Assembly (NCBI GenBank): GCA_008921705.1 | Contig: VFFE01009081.1 | Location: 16,565 to 80,564 of the forward strand | Reading direction: 5' to 3' | Length of the DNA: 64,000 bases | Source of the DNA: Burhinus oedicnemus | Taxonomy: Eukaryota; Chordata; Aves; Charadriiformes; Burhinidae | Shown here: piece after piece, positions 13,473 through 23,009 of the stretch | Layout of the letters: each line of letters starts with the position of its first letter | How positions within the stretch are numbered: the stretch's first letter is position 1 | Notes under the pieces: generated by a model | Databases searched by the model: none | Seen by the model: the letters and a program-made list of their open reading frames with translations, nothing else | What the model was told of the DNA's origin: nothing | Program-made: the position numbers and the translations under genes

Positions 13473-14117
13473 ATCCCGAGTTATTCTAGCGAGTTCCTCA
13501 GCGCCGATGGTCCCTCGCTCCTTCTCTCTGCTCGCAACCCATTTTTAACATCCGCCCTTGCCAAAGTCTCATGTCACCCGCGAGCTTCTCAAACCCACAG
13601 CTCGCCCTTAGAGCTCGCTGCACAAGAGGGAAGCTCACAAAGTGCTGACACAGCTCTTGGCGTCCTCCTGATGCAAGAGCTTTTGCAATACCTCCTTCAT
13701 AACGACAAAACCCAACCGCGTCCCGGCGATCAAGAGTGAGGGTGGTACCCGGTGGCAGCCTGCTCTCCGGAAGGAGGAGCTGCACAGGACAAGGCAAACT
13801 TGGCACGGAGCCTGGCAGTAGGCTGTTTTTTGGGTTTCCATTAAGACTTTTTCTTCCTTTCAATCATGCTATTTCACACAGTCTCCTAAATTCTGTGACA
13901 CTCAGGAGGGTGCAAAGAGTTCAGGTGAAGTCTGTTCCTGTCACCTGCTCTTTCTCCTGACTGTCCCCCATATCAGAGCTCCATCACTGTGCCCCCCAGT
14001 TTCTTCCACGGACAGAGAGATCTCAGAGTCTTTTTCTTCAAAATGCCAGAAATCGGGTGAGCGCCTGCTGCCTCCCAGCCACCCACGTCTGCCTTCCCTT
14101 TCACGGGAAGGCCAGGA

Positions 14118-14193
14118 GCGGCAGTGGCGGTGGTGGTGGCAGTAGCAGCAACGGTGGCGGTGACAATGGCAGTGGTGGTGACAGTGGCAGCGA
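14118..14193 (+). repeat. Imperfect GGY/AGY trinucleotide repeat
   Basis: About 25 triplets dominated by GGT, GGC, AGT, AGC and GAC. On the plus strand they would read as a Gly/Ser/Asn/Asp tract. The tract sits in short open frames on both strands, has no domain around it and no splice context, so it is best read as a degenerate microsatellite. Confidence 0.75.
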
Positions 14194-17100
14194 TGTGTTG
14201 ACTCTTGACCCACACAGGGATGCTCCCATCCCATCCCATCACTTCCCATCCCTTCAAGTTTTGCTTTTTCCCCCAAGAAGAAGGTCCATTATTGATAGTT
14301 CATGTTGTTTCCAAAGTTATTGACATTTTTTGCCAGACATGGCACTGACAGGTCCCTTAGACGCCCAACCTGGAACCACCATTACCGTCTCGCAGCACCC
14401 AGCTGGACTTTTAGTTACCGTCCACCATTGGACTACTTAGAAGGTGACCTAAAAATCAGCATCCATCTCTACCACCACAGCCCATGATTCATCTGCTCTT
14501 CTCAGTCTCAGAATTAAAGTTTCCAGAAATGGAGATTGTCATTGTCTGGGAAGAGATAAAGTAGCACTTGAGAGGACTTAGTACCACCAGAAGGAAAAAA
14601 ATATATTGGGACTTCTACAGGGAAAATTTTCAAAGCTGTGTAGCACCACCATTTATTAAATATAAGGAACTGTGTCCTTAATAACACTTCCTTCTCTGTA
14701 TTTTACAGACTTTTTTAAAAATGAGAAGAAAAAATAGCTTTATTTCAGGGTTATCAGCCTTAAGGATGTGCTCTGATTTACCACGCCGTCTTCCCAGCCA
14801 GTGTGACTCCAACAGACACTAGTGAGCCCAAACCTGCGGAACCCCCTTAAGCAACGCATCCAGCTTTCCTATAAAATTTGCTGAAGGAATTTCAGGGTTT
14901 TAAAACTTTCCTCAGCCAGGTCTACAAATGAATAGAAATCAGTGTGGAGGGTTTTTTTTATATGTGCGTGTCAGTGGCAATGCATTTAAGTACACATGGC
15001 GAAGGCCAGGCTGCGGACTTGTTCAATTAACCAACTTCAGTTTTGCATTAAGCAGCATTTCGGGATATCCCTGGGATCCACATTTTTTCAGAAAGCGACT
15101 ATTTTGGCCTGTTCTTTATTTGCCTTGGTTTTCATGTCTCCGCTGGGGTCAGCGGAAGTGAAACCACTACGAAACTCGTGTGAGACTAGGGGAATCGGGG
15201 TTTTAAGTTGAGCAATGATTCAGGATCCCTGATGGTCTTTGTAGGATATTCAACCGCTTCAATGTTATCCACAAAGAGGAGCAATAACGCGCACACCCCA
15301 ATAACCGGTTAAGAACAGCATCAGGCTGCCATCGTCTCGCAGAGCAAACCGCACCACGAGCCGTCCCCAGCCTTTGAAAGCGTCTGCATTTAGATTTATT
15401 GTTTTTTCCCCTCTACGAGGAGCACACAGGGAAAGGCGTCGGGATGGCTGGAGTTCCAGGTACCGCTGCCGTTCGGAAACCGTCGCTCCTTCGCTGCTCC
15501 TGGGCCATCTCGCTGTGGGGAGGGATAAGGGGGTCCCACGCCGCAGCCCCCAGCTTAGGAAGCAGAGCTGCTGCCCCCGCGCTGCCGCAGGCAGGGGTGG
15601 GCTGGCTCCCACCTCCCACCTCCCACCCGGCATCCCACGCTGGCTGCCACCTCCACGGCATCTCCCCCGAGTGGTCTCACCTCTCCATCGTCAAAACCAA
15701 CCCGGTAGCCCGTTTCAATGGTTAGTCACGGACAAGGTTGAAGCCAGAAGAAAGGAAAACCCTCTGTGTTCCGAATTCCACCACTGCCAAGGCCACTGGC
15801 GCAGGAGTTGCAGGAAGATCTCCAACATGTGCTGCTAAAAAGACAGGAATTTGGGCACGGTGTCTGAAAGCGGACAGGCTGGTGGCACAGGTGGGAATCT
15901 CAGCAACGTTAAGCAGGAACCAAAGCCCAGTCCAGAGCTGAACCTGCCTCCCACGCCGTGCCCCAGCCGTCCCCTTCCCAGGCCCCGGCTCATGGAGATT
16001 TTGCCCTCTGGAAAAGGTTCCCGCCTACCCCTGTCCTTCTGCGGCTCCCCCATGGCACAGCCCTGCGTTTCTCCCACTCCACACGTGTCTTTACTGGGGA
16101 GAAAGATCTGTCTGTATTTTGCAGGTAAGGAACAGACTCTTCCAGGGTTTTTCCAGTTGCAAGTCTCTTTGCCCTGCAAAATCTTGGAGATGTTTATCAA
16201 GAACATACAGGAAGGGAGAACTCCCCGTTATAACAACCCCCCCCATATCTCCTGCTACAGTGGATCTCCTAGGAGACAAATTTCCACCACCTGCCTACCA
16301 GAAGCCGTCCCTGCCCTACCCATCGCTCCCGTGCAGGCTGCAGTTTGCCTCCTCCGGTGCGCGCAGCACCCGGTGCGTACCTGCCTTCGGCTGGCACCGG
16401 CTCTGTGTGCCACTGGTTGTAACAGCAAAGGCTTCTTCTCTGCTTTGATGTGTTCCTACTGAAAGAATATTTTATTTCACGGTCATTCCTTGCTGGAGGC
16501 AGGTAACCCCAAGGGTGCCGCGGGCAGGACTCGGGCTGGTGCCGTGCCAGAAGCCGAGGAGGCTGTGGGTGCTCTCCGGCATCCCTGGGGAGACGCTAAC
16601 ATTGAGGACCCCACCTCATTTCACTGCTGAAATCAAACTAGTGAATACCCACTTCAAGCAGTACAAAAATATCGGTGGAGCAACACTTTTCTGGGCCAAA
16701 TTTCAGTTCCCGCTCTGCAGACGGCGAGAGGGGGAGAGTCTGGGAGCGGCCCGGGCTGGCCTGTTCCCAGAGCAGGCGTTCCTGCACCAGCGATGGGGAG
16801 AGGTTATCTGCACCGAGGGATTAGCCACGTGGAACAGGGATGGAGAACTCGCTGCTGGTATAAACCCTTCCGTGATCCTCTTCCAGCTCCTACCGAACGC
16901 TTTCCCTCTCTGATGCCGGGCAGATCCCGCGGTGAGGGAAAAGCAAGGTGACGACCTTACAGGGCACAGAGCAGGCAGGCTGTAAAGCCACCCTGTCACC
17001 AAGGAAATCACGTGCCATCGTCACGGCCCGTCCAGGAGCCGTGCTGGGCAGCGGCTGCCCCAGCAGCAATGCACGGGGGAACGGCAGAGGTGGCCAGCCA

Positions 17101-17366
17101 CCGGGGCACAGCGGGGACCGCGGCTGCTGCTGCGAGTTCTGCCGCATTTGGAAAGAAAGAGGGAAACCAAACAAGCCGAGCAGCACCTGCAACTTGCCAG
17201 CTGCAACAACCGCTCCGCAGACCACCAGGAGAAGCTGCAGAAAGCCCAACAGCCTGCAGGTCCTCGGCATCGCTCCCAGGTAGCGCACAAATACAAGGGA
17301 CGGTCAGCTAAGGGGGGCGGAGGTCTGCCACCCGCACGCCTGCCCCTTTCCCTCCCACCCTGCCTG

Positions 17367-17997
17367 GATGGTCCCGGCGACGGAGGCCAGCCTCCACCGG
17401 ATGTTCCTGGCGACGGAGACCAGCCTCCACGGGATGATCCCGGCAACGGAGGCCAACCTCCACTGGATGATCCCGGCGATGGAGACCAGCCTCCACCGGA
17501 TGATCCCGGCGATGGAGGCCAGCCTCCACCGGGTGATCCCGGCAACGGAGGCCAGCCTCCACCGGACGTTCCCGGTGACGGAGGCCAGCCTCCACCGGAC
17601 GTTCCCGGCGATGGAGGCCAGCCTCCACCGGATGATCCCGGCAATGGAGGCCAGCCTCCACCGGGTGATCCCGGCGATGGAGACCAGCCTCTACCGGATG
17701 TTCCTGGTGATGGAGGCCAGCCTCCACCAGATGATCCCGGCGATGGAGACGAGCCTCCACTGGGTGATCCCGGCGATGGAGACGAGCCTCTGCCGGATGT
17801 TCCCGGCGATGGAGACGAGCCTCCACCGGATGATCCCGGCGATGGAGACGAGCCAGCCTCCACCGGGTGATCCTGGCGATGGACACCAGCCTCCACTGGA
17901 TGTTCCCGTCGATGGAGGCCAGCCTCCACTGGATGATCCCAGTGATGGAGGCCAGCCTCCATCGGACGATCCTGGCGATGGAGGCCAGCCTCCACCC
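17367..17997 (+). repeat. 33-bp minisatellite, 19 tandem units
   Basis: The unit reads roughly GATGATCCCGGCGATGGAGG followed by CCAGCCTCCACCG. I count 19 units: 14 of exactly 33 bp from 17367, a fifteenth of 37 bp (17829-17865, with a 4-bp insertion), then four more of 33 bp. Units differ by point changes, for example GATGATCCC versus GATGTTCCC, and GGAGGCC versus GGAGACC or GGAGACG. Because 33 is a multiple of three, frames lacking a stop in one unit stay open throughout. This produces long artificial frames on both strands, including an 11-residue DPGDGGQPPPD-type repeat. The 4-bp insertion breaks that frame, arguing against a coding array. The array ends about 150 bp before the CpG island. 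Confidence 0.95.
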
Positions 17998-18149
17998 ACG
18001 GGCAGGATGCCCCTGCAAGGTCTTCCCCATCGCCCACGCTGGTTTAGCCCGTGGCCTGTGACATCCCAGTCCTGTGGTTGGGATGCCGAGCCATCTCCCA
18101 CCATCCGCTAGCCATCTCCCCGCGCCGCTCCCAGGGGGGCACCGAGCCT

Positions 18150-19450
18150 TTCCCCGCGGGCCCCCGCAACTTATCAAAAGTGACGAAAATGGCTCCTGCC
18201 TTAGGGACAGGAGGGACCCGCCGGGCGGGCGGGCGCTGGGAGGCAGCCGAGGCGGGGGACACACACAACGGAGCGATGGCTTTTTGGCGTGTCCCCCGCC
18301 CCCGCGGCGCGGGGATGCCTCGGCCCCGCCGGTGATGATGCTCCGACCGGGGGGGGGGGCGCCCCGTCGGGGCGGCACCGGGCGCTATACCGCCTGCGCG
18401 CAGCTTTCCGCCCCGCTCCGCGCCCGCGGCACGCCCCCTCCGCCCCTCCCGCCGCTCCGCCCCTGCGCCGCCGCGGAGCGCAGCGCGGGCGCGCAGCGCA
18501 GCGGGACCCGCCCCACCATCGCCACCGCCGGCTTTGTGTCTGGTCGCCGCCCCGCGCGGGGAGGCGGATCCTGCGCGGCGGGGCCGGCGAGCCGCGGGCG
18601 CGGGCAGCCCTCGGCGGCGGCCCCGGACCGCGGCTCGGCCGCGCATGGACGCGCGTTCCCGCCTGCACCGTGAGTACCGCCGAGCCGGGATGGGGAGGGG
18701 GGATCCCGGGGGTGGGGAGGGAGGGAAGGGGGGACACGGGACACACACGGGGGGGGTCCCCCGCGTAGGGATGCCGCCGCCTCCGCCCCTCGGTGCGGGA
18801 TGCTGCCGCGGCGCGGGGCATCCCCGGGGACCGAGCGGCGGGGCCGCGGCCGCGGAGACAGCGCCCGGGAGCCGCGGAGCCTCCGCCGGTGACAAAGGAG
18901 CGGCCGGGGGATGGGGGGGCGGCGGGGCTCCCCTCGGGCCGCGGCCGCCGCCCCCGCTCCCTGCAGCGAAACGCCGGTTTTTTGGGTGTATTTTTGCCGG
19001 CGTTGCCCTAAACCTGCCTGAAAACGGGCACCGGGCTGGGCGCAGCCCCTGGAACGTTGCGTCCCTCTCCCGTTTCGGTGTCCCCCTCCCCGGGCTGCAG
19101 CGGTGTCGCCCCGGCTTCCCGGTTGCCACCGCCCGCGGCCCCGCGTGGCTCCGGTGCTGTGTGTGTGTGTGTCCCCCCCCCAAAGCAATGCCACCTTTGA
19201 AGAAGGCTAGCGCGGGCTGGAAGTTGGTCGCCCAGGGCTCGGGGAAGCTCAGGGCAATAGGTGTGAGCTCATCCCCCTTCCCGGGGAATTGGGGAGAACG
19301 CTCCCGAGCGCGGGGGCACGGGGCCGTGTCACCCCCGGAGCCGACTCCCGGCGCGGCACCCCCGTCCCCCCGGTGTGTGCCCAGGGGGGCTGGGAAAACG
19401 GCCGGGTTGGCTCCTAATTTCTCTATGAGGCTGGAGCGGGGAAGGGTGAT
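18150..19450 (+). promoter_or_regulatory. CpG island, candidate promoter
   Basis: The segment is very GC-rich and dense in CpG, most strongly at about 18190-18990, unlike the rest of the window. It carries GC boxes on the C-rich strand at about 18432-18465 (CGCCCCCTCC, CCGCCCCTCC, TCCGCCCCTG) and another C-rich box near 18294-18303. An 11-G run lies at 18349-18359. I see no convincing TATA box, which is usual for CpG-island promoters. Plus-strand transcription is inferred from the ATG and consensus splice donor at 18645-18675; a bidirectional promoter cannot be excluded. Long open frames on both strands through this island come from its composition and are not evidence of protein. Confidence 0.8.
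18645..18669 (+). CDS. Candidate first coding exon (MDARSRLH...), unidentified gene
   Basis: Within the CpG island an ATG at 18645 (context GCGCATGG, with G at +4) opens 25 coding bases, MDARSRLH plus one base. They end at a consensus donor, ACC|GTGAGT, at 18669/18670. The exon's 5' end (transcription start) is not determinable, so only the putative coding part is listed. Its phase (one base left over) matches the 41-nt candidate exon at 59235-59275, which would make the junction codon CAA (Gln). I do not recognise the peptide. Alternatives are a purely 5' untranslated exon using a later ATG (for example the one in the 59235 exon), or a non-coding transcript. What is seen is the ATG, donor and island; the gene is inference. 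Confidence 0.4.
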
Positions 19451-19769
19451 GTCGGTGACAGCGCTGTTCAAAGTTCCTTGGGTTTTGGGGAAATAAAAAT
19501 GATCCGCGTCCTGCGTATTTTCGCTATGCCTACCGCTCCAATTAAATCCCTTCGTTTTGCTTTTGGACATGGGTGATCGATGAGCTAAAAGCTCCGGCCA
19601 CGTGCTGGTCTAGGTTTTAACCTCAGGTGTTCTGAGTAATTCTAATCCTTGGGAGCAGATGAAATATAAAGCATTTTCCTCGTCGTTCCGTGACGAGAGA
19701 AGTGACTTAATCTGGTGGGTTTTGCCGTTACGCATCTGCTCGCTCAGGCGCTCGACAGAGGATGTATGC

Positions 19770-19781
19770 TTGCCATGGCAA
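19770..19781. promoter_or_regulatory. RFX X-box-like palindrome
   Basis: TTGCCATGGCAA is a perfect 12-bp palindrome about 1.1 kb downstream of the candidate first exon. With its flanks (CTTGCCATGGCAACC) it is one base away from the symmetrical X-box GTTGCCATGGCAAC bound by RFX factors. RFX sites near promoters are often linked to ciliary or neuronal genes. Use in this locus is inference. Confidence 0.4.
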
Positions 19782-20639
19782 CCTCCACCTCGCATCTTAC
19801 AGCCACTTTTTTGGAAGTAGCAGGACTTGGTAAAGAAATAGGAACAGCTGATTTCAGAATCTGCATAATTATAAATAAACGGTGCATCTTGGAAAACATG
19901 ACCTCTTTTTCGAGAATATTAATGTTGCTTCAGTTCATAGGTACGGGGATGGAAAGGGAATCGGCCTCCTGAGGAGGTCGTGTATTATTTTTTTCATGCA
20001 ACTGCAGTGAAAGAAGCTTTCTTCATTTTTCATATGGTATTAATTCCTGTCATTTCTTTCAAGACCGTATTAATTTAATGATCTTATAATCAAATATCTT
20101 GATGCGTCGTGTTAGCTTGATGTCCATGGGAACTTGAACCTTTGCCAGTATTTGATGTGTAAAACTTTTTCTCTGCTAAAACAGTATTTTATTATTTTTT
20201 TTATTATTATCTCACACAGGAGGAGCTTTTCTGTGTGTTTCTGTTATCCAAATAATATGAAATACTTTAAAAAACAAACAAACAAAAGGTTTGACGTTAA
20301 ACCAACTTTGGCAGTTGCTGAAGTGCCAGCAATCCTTGCTAATTGCCCGCTGGATGCTCGGCAAGCAGGGAGCAGCAGGTCGGAAGCAAATCCCGCTCGC
20401 TGCGGGGAGCCGGGCTGGAGGCGGCCGCTCGGACGCGGCGTGACCGATGCCTGCTGCACTTGTGGGAGTCCGTCGAAAGGAGGAGTGGTGCGCGGTCATG
20501 AGCAAATTCTTCACTCCTCGGTCCCACAGGAATTTATAAACCCTTCTTAACGTTCATTAAAAATCAGTTAAAGTCGTAGTTGCTTACAAAATGGGATTTT
20601 AAAAGGAAGGTTGGCCAGTATCTCCGGAATATTTCACGA

Positions 20640-20790
20640 CAGCAGCACGTGCGCACTGTTAAAGCCACCAAACTTCAGATTAATGAGGAATTAATAGCCC
20701 TGAGGTATTTGCAGCTGTACGAAGCTTCAGCTGCGTGCGTTGAGCTCGGAGCAGAGATGCCAGTCATGCAAATACAGCAGAGCATCGAAC
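20640..20790. promoter_or_regulatory. Possible homeodomain/POU-rich element
   Basis: Contains ATTAATGAGGAATTAAT (two TAAT-type sites) near 20679-20695, a perfect octamer ATGCAAAT at 20766-20773, and CAGCTG E-boxes near 20711-20733. Such clustering is seen in developmental enhancers, but there is no alignment to show conservation. Confidence 0.2.
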
Positions 20791-21640
20791 TTCATCCTAC
20801 ACCCAGAAAACGGGGATTAACCCACATCGGAAGGTGGCCGGCAGATGCCCCCGAGGGCGAGCGGGCTGCAGCTGCCTGGTGGCAGCCCCAGAGCCCCGCT
20901 GAGCCACCCCGGGCTCCGCGCCGTCCCCTGCGCCTGCACCAGCCACCGCCGTGCCACAGGGGTCCTCCGGCGAACGCCAGGAGCTGCTGCCCGGGTGGGA
21001 CCATTTGGTGCTTGGGATCGTGGCTAGGAGTGGGGGACCCGTGTGCGGCAAAGGTTTCCCAGTGCTCCAGAAATGGTGAATTTTAGCCTACTAGACATTC
21101 CGGTGCCCCAGCCCCGAGCCTGACCTGCTGGAGGGTGATGGGTGAGCGGCGGCTCCGTCCCCGGAGTGGCGGAGAAGTCCTGGCTGTGGTCCTGGGCAGC
21201 CTGCCCTGGGTGGCCCAGCTTGGACTGGTGCCCTGAGAGGCAGCCCTTCTGCAGGTGGGTGCAGGAGGCCGTGCTTCCCTTTCAATAAGGGCCTGCGAAT
21301 CCATCGGCACTTTGAAAATCCGCTGGTCCACTAGATCGGTGTCCGAGAGCCCACACCGGCTACCCCGTAAAGCGCAGCGTAGAAAACTGTCCCAGAAGCA
21401 GTCAGTGCTACTTTGGAATATAAATGAATGATCTCGGTAGATCTCAGCTGAGCACAGACCAGGCACCGAAATGTCGTATTAAGCCCTATTTAAAGATTTG
21501 TAAGAGCCACCATGTGTCTTTGGTTTTCATCTCAGCTCTCTCTAATTTTAGCGTGGTTTCTGTAGGCTTTAATTTGCCGGCACGGCAGATTGCATCAAAT
21601 CCTAGGACAAGTCTTTCAGAACTGTTAGCTTTTTGTCGGA

Positions 21641-21642
<2 letters not shown>

Positions 21643-21677
<35 letters not shown>
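21643..21677 (+). repeat. Poly(T) run of 35
   Basis: An uninterrupted T35. It could be the tail of a minus-strand retrocopy lying immediately to the right, but the flanking sequence is not recognisable as a gene copy and no target-site duplication was found by eye. The open frames reading poly-Phe or poly-Lys through it are artefacts. Confidence 0.9.
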
Positions 21678-22573
21678 CTGGGAATGCAGCAATTTGTTGA
21701 TGGCAGAGAAATCCTCCGCCTGTTACTGTCCACCTTGGCTGGGCAGATACACACCTTTTAGCATGACCTGCTCCGAAGTTACGGAAGAGTCGAAGGCGGA
21801 GAGGTGGAATGGTGGGGAAGGAAGGACGCATGGAAGGAGCTGGGAATTAGGCTGGGCGCAACTTCGCTTAAGAGACCTGACAGCCCCCGCGGAGAGGCTG
21901 CTCCTGGCAGTTTTGTAGCCAAGTGCGAAATTAGGGAAGTAAAGGAGCATAAAATCCATACAGCTCGAGAGGTGCTCCGGTGAGGCGGAGCAAGTGAAAT
22001 GTTAATGGAGCAAGTTACGGGGAATAAAGAAGGAAAGGAAGCCATGCGCTCGGGAAGGCTGCTCTTTTTTATTATAAGGAGGAGAACATTCTTCATCCTT
22101 TAGCTCGCTTGTATCCGGAGTGAACGGCTGTATAGCTACAGGAGTTCAAGCTTATTGGAGGGAAAACGCTTCTTTTTTCCCCCCTTCCCAAATATTTTGC
22201 TGGGGAAAAGAAATGAAAATGAGAGCTGGTACAAAGAAAATCTGAGAAGAGAAAGTTTAACCTTTTATAGGCGTAGGAGACAGTGGCCGGTGTGCAGAAA
22301 ACCCCTGAATCTGTGTGGATTGGGACAGCAATACCGGTTATTCAGGGTCAATAATCAAGATGTGCGAAACAGTCGGTGGGGCTCCCGCGGGTCTGGGCTC
22401 GCTGTGCAAATTCCCATGGATGGGCAACAAACGCTTTTTTTTATGTCGCGTAAATTGCCAGTCATTACTGTTTTTTCAATGATGTACTTAAGATGTAAAG
22501 ACGCGCTTGTGAAGTCTTCGATGCTTAGTTTATCGCTGAAGCTTGATGCTTGGAAGATATGACACGGGCTATA

Positions 22574-22597
22574 AATAGAGCAATCAATAGAGCAATC
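22574..22597 (+). repeat. 12-bp tandem duplication
   Basis: AATAGAGCAATC occurs twice back to back (22574-22585 and 22586-22597). It is a short local duplication with no further copies. Confidence 0.9.
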
Positions 22598-23001
22598 TTC
22601 CAGGTATGAAAGGCGTACTTAGAGAGCATTTTGATAAACAGAGATCCGCGTGAGCTCAGAAGTTCATGCTGTGTGACACCGCGAGCAGCGGAGCAGAGCG
22701 TGCCCGACGGCTGTGAGCACTGACCTCAAGTCACGGAGCTGATGCTCCGTTCCCTGGAGAGCGCTGCTCCAAAGCGCAGAATCGAGCGGAATTTAAAGCT
22801 TTGGTTGACTTGGCTTGTTTTTCAGCTGCTCATGTTAAAATCCTGCTTTGTTGTCGTCTTTTTTGGTACTTTTGAAACTTTTACTGCGATTGACTTAGGG
22901 AAGATTGTGGAGGAAAGATGATGGCATGCCAGGAGAAAGACGGCATGCCAGAAACCGCTCTGAGGAACCCGCTGTCGTGATGGATTTATACCGTACCCGC
23001 G

Positions 23002-23009
23002 TGACGTCA
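23002..23009. promoter_or_regulatory. Full CRE palindrome TGACGTCA
   Basis: A perfect 8-bp CREB/ATF site lies in GCGTGACGTCAGG, about 4.3 kb into the probable first intron. It contains a CpG, which decays quickly when methylated, so a retained full site can mean use. It may also be chance. Confidence 0.25.

Larger units (their letters stand above)
12822..17366. other. Upstream flank of the CpG island, non-coding
   Basis: No gene was recognised. The stretch holds a cluster of regulatory-type motifs at 13396-13472 and an imperfect GGY triplet repeat at 14118-14193, both listed separately. It also has a short (TCCCACC)n-like run at about 15607-15628 and a GC-rich patch at about 15430-15660. Open frames in the patch are on both strands and overlap, which argues against coding. 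Confidence 0.55.

Noticed and set aside
17367..17997. Regularly spaced repeat array as a possible CRISPR
   Set aside because: The units are contiguous with no unique spacers, and the DNA is vertebrate; it is a minisatellite.
17021..18378. Long minus-strand open frames (over 330 codons) rich in Ser/Pro/Gly and His/Arg repeats, and a plus-strand Pro/Gly/Asp repeat frame
   Set aside because: They are produced by the 33-bp minisatellite, whose period is a multiple of three. Several frames on both strands are open at once, and a 4-bp unit insertion breaks the plus-strand frame.
18044..19570. 508-codon minus-strand open frame through the CpG island
   Set aside because: GC-rich islands lack stop codons by composition. 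The translation is Arg/Ala/Pro/Gly-rich with no domain, and it competes with other open frames on both strands over the same bases.
20580..21086. 168-codon plus-strand open frame
   Set aside because: The second half is a GC-rich patch with an overlapping minus-strand frame. There are no domains and no splice context.
21424..21918. 164-codon open frame with a poly-Phe run
   Set aside because: It depends on the T35 homopolymer, and the rest is low-information sequence.
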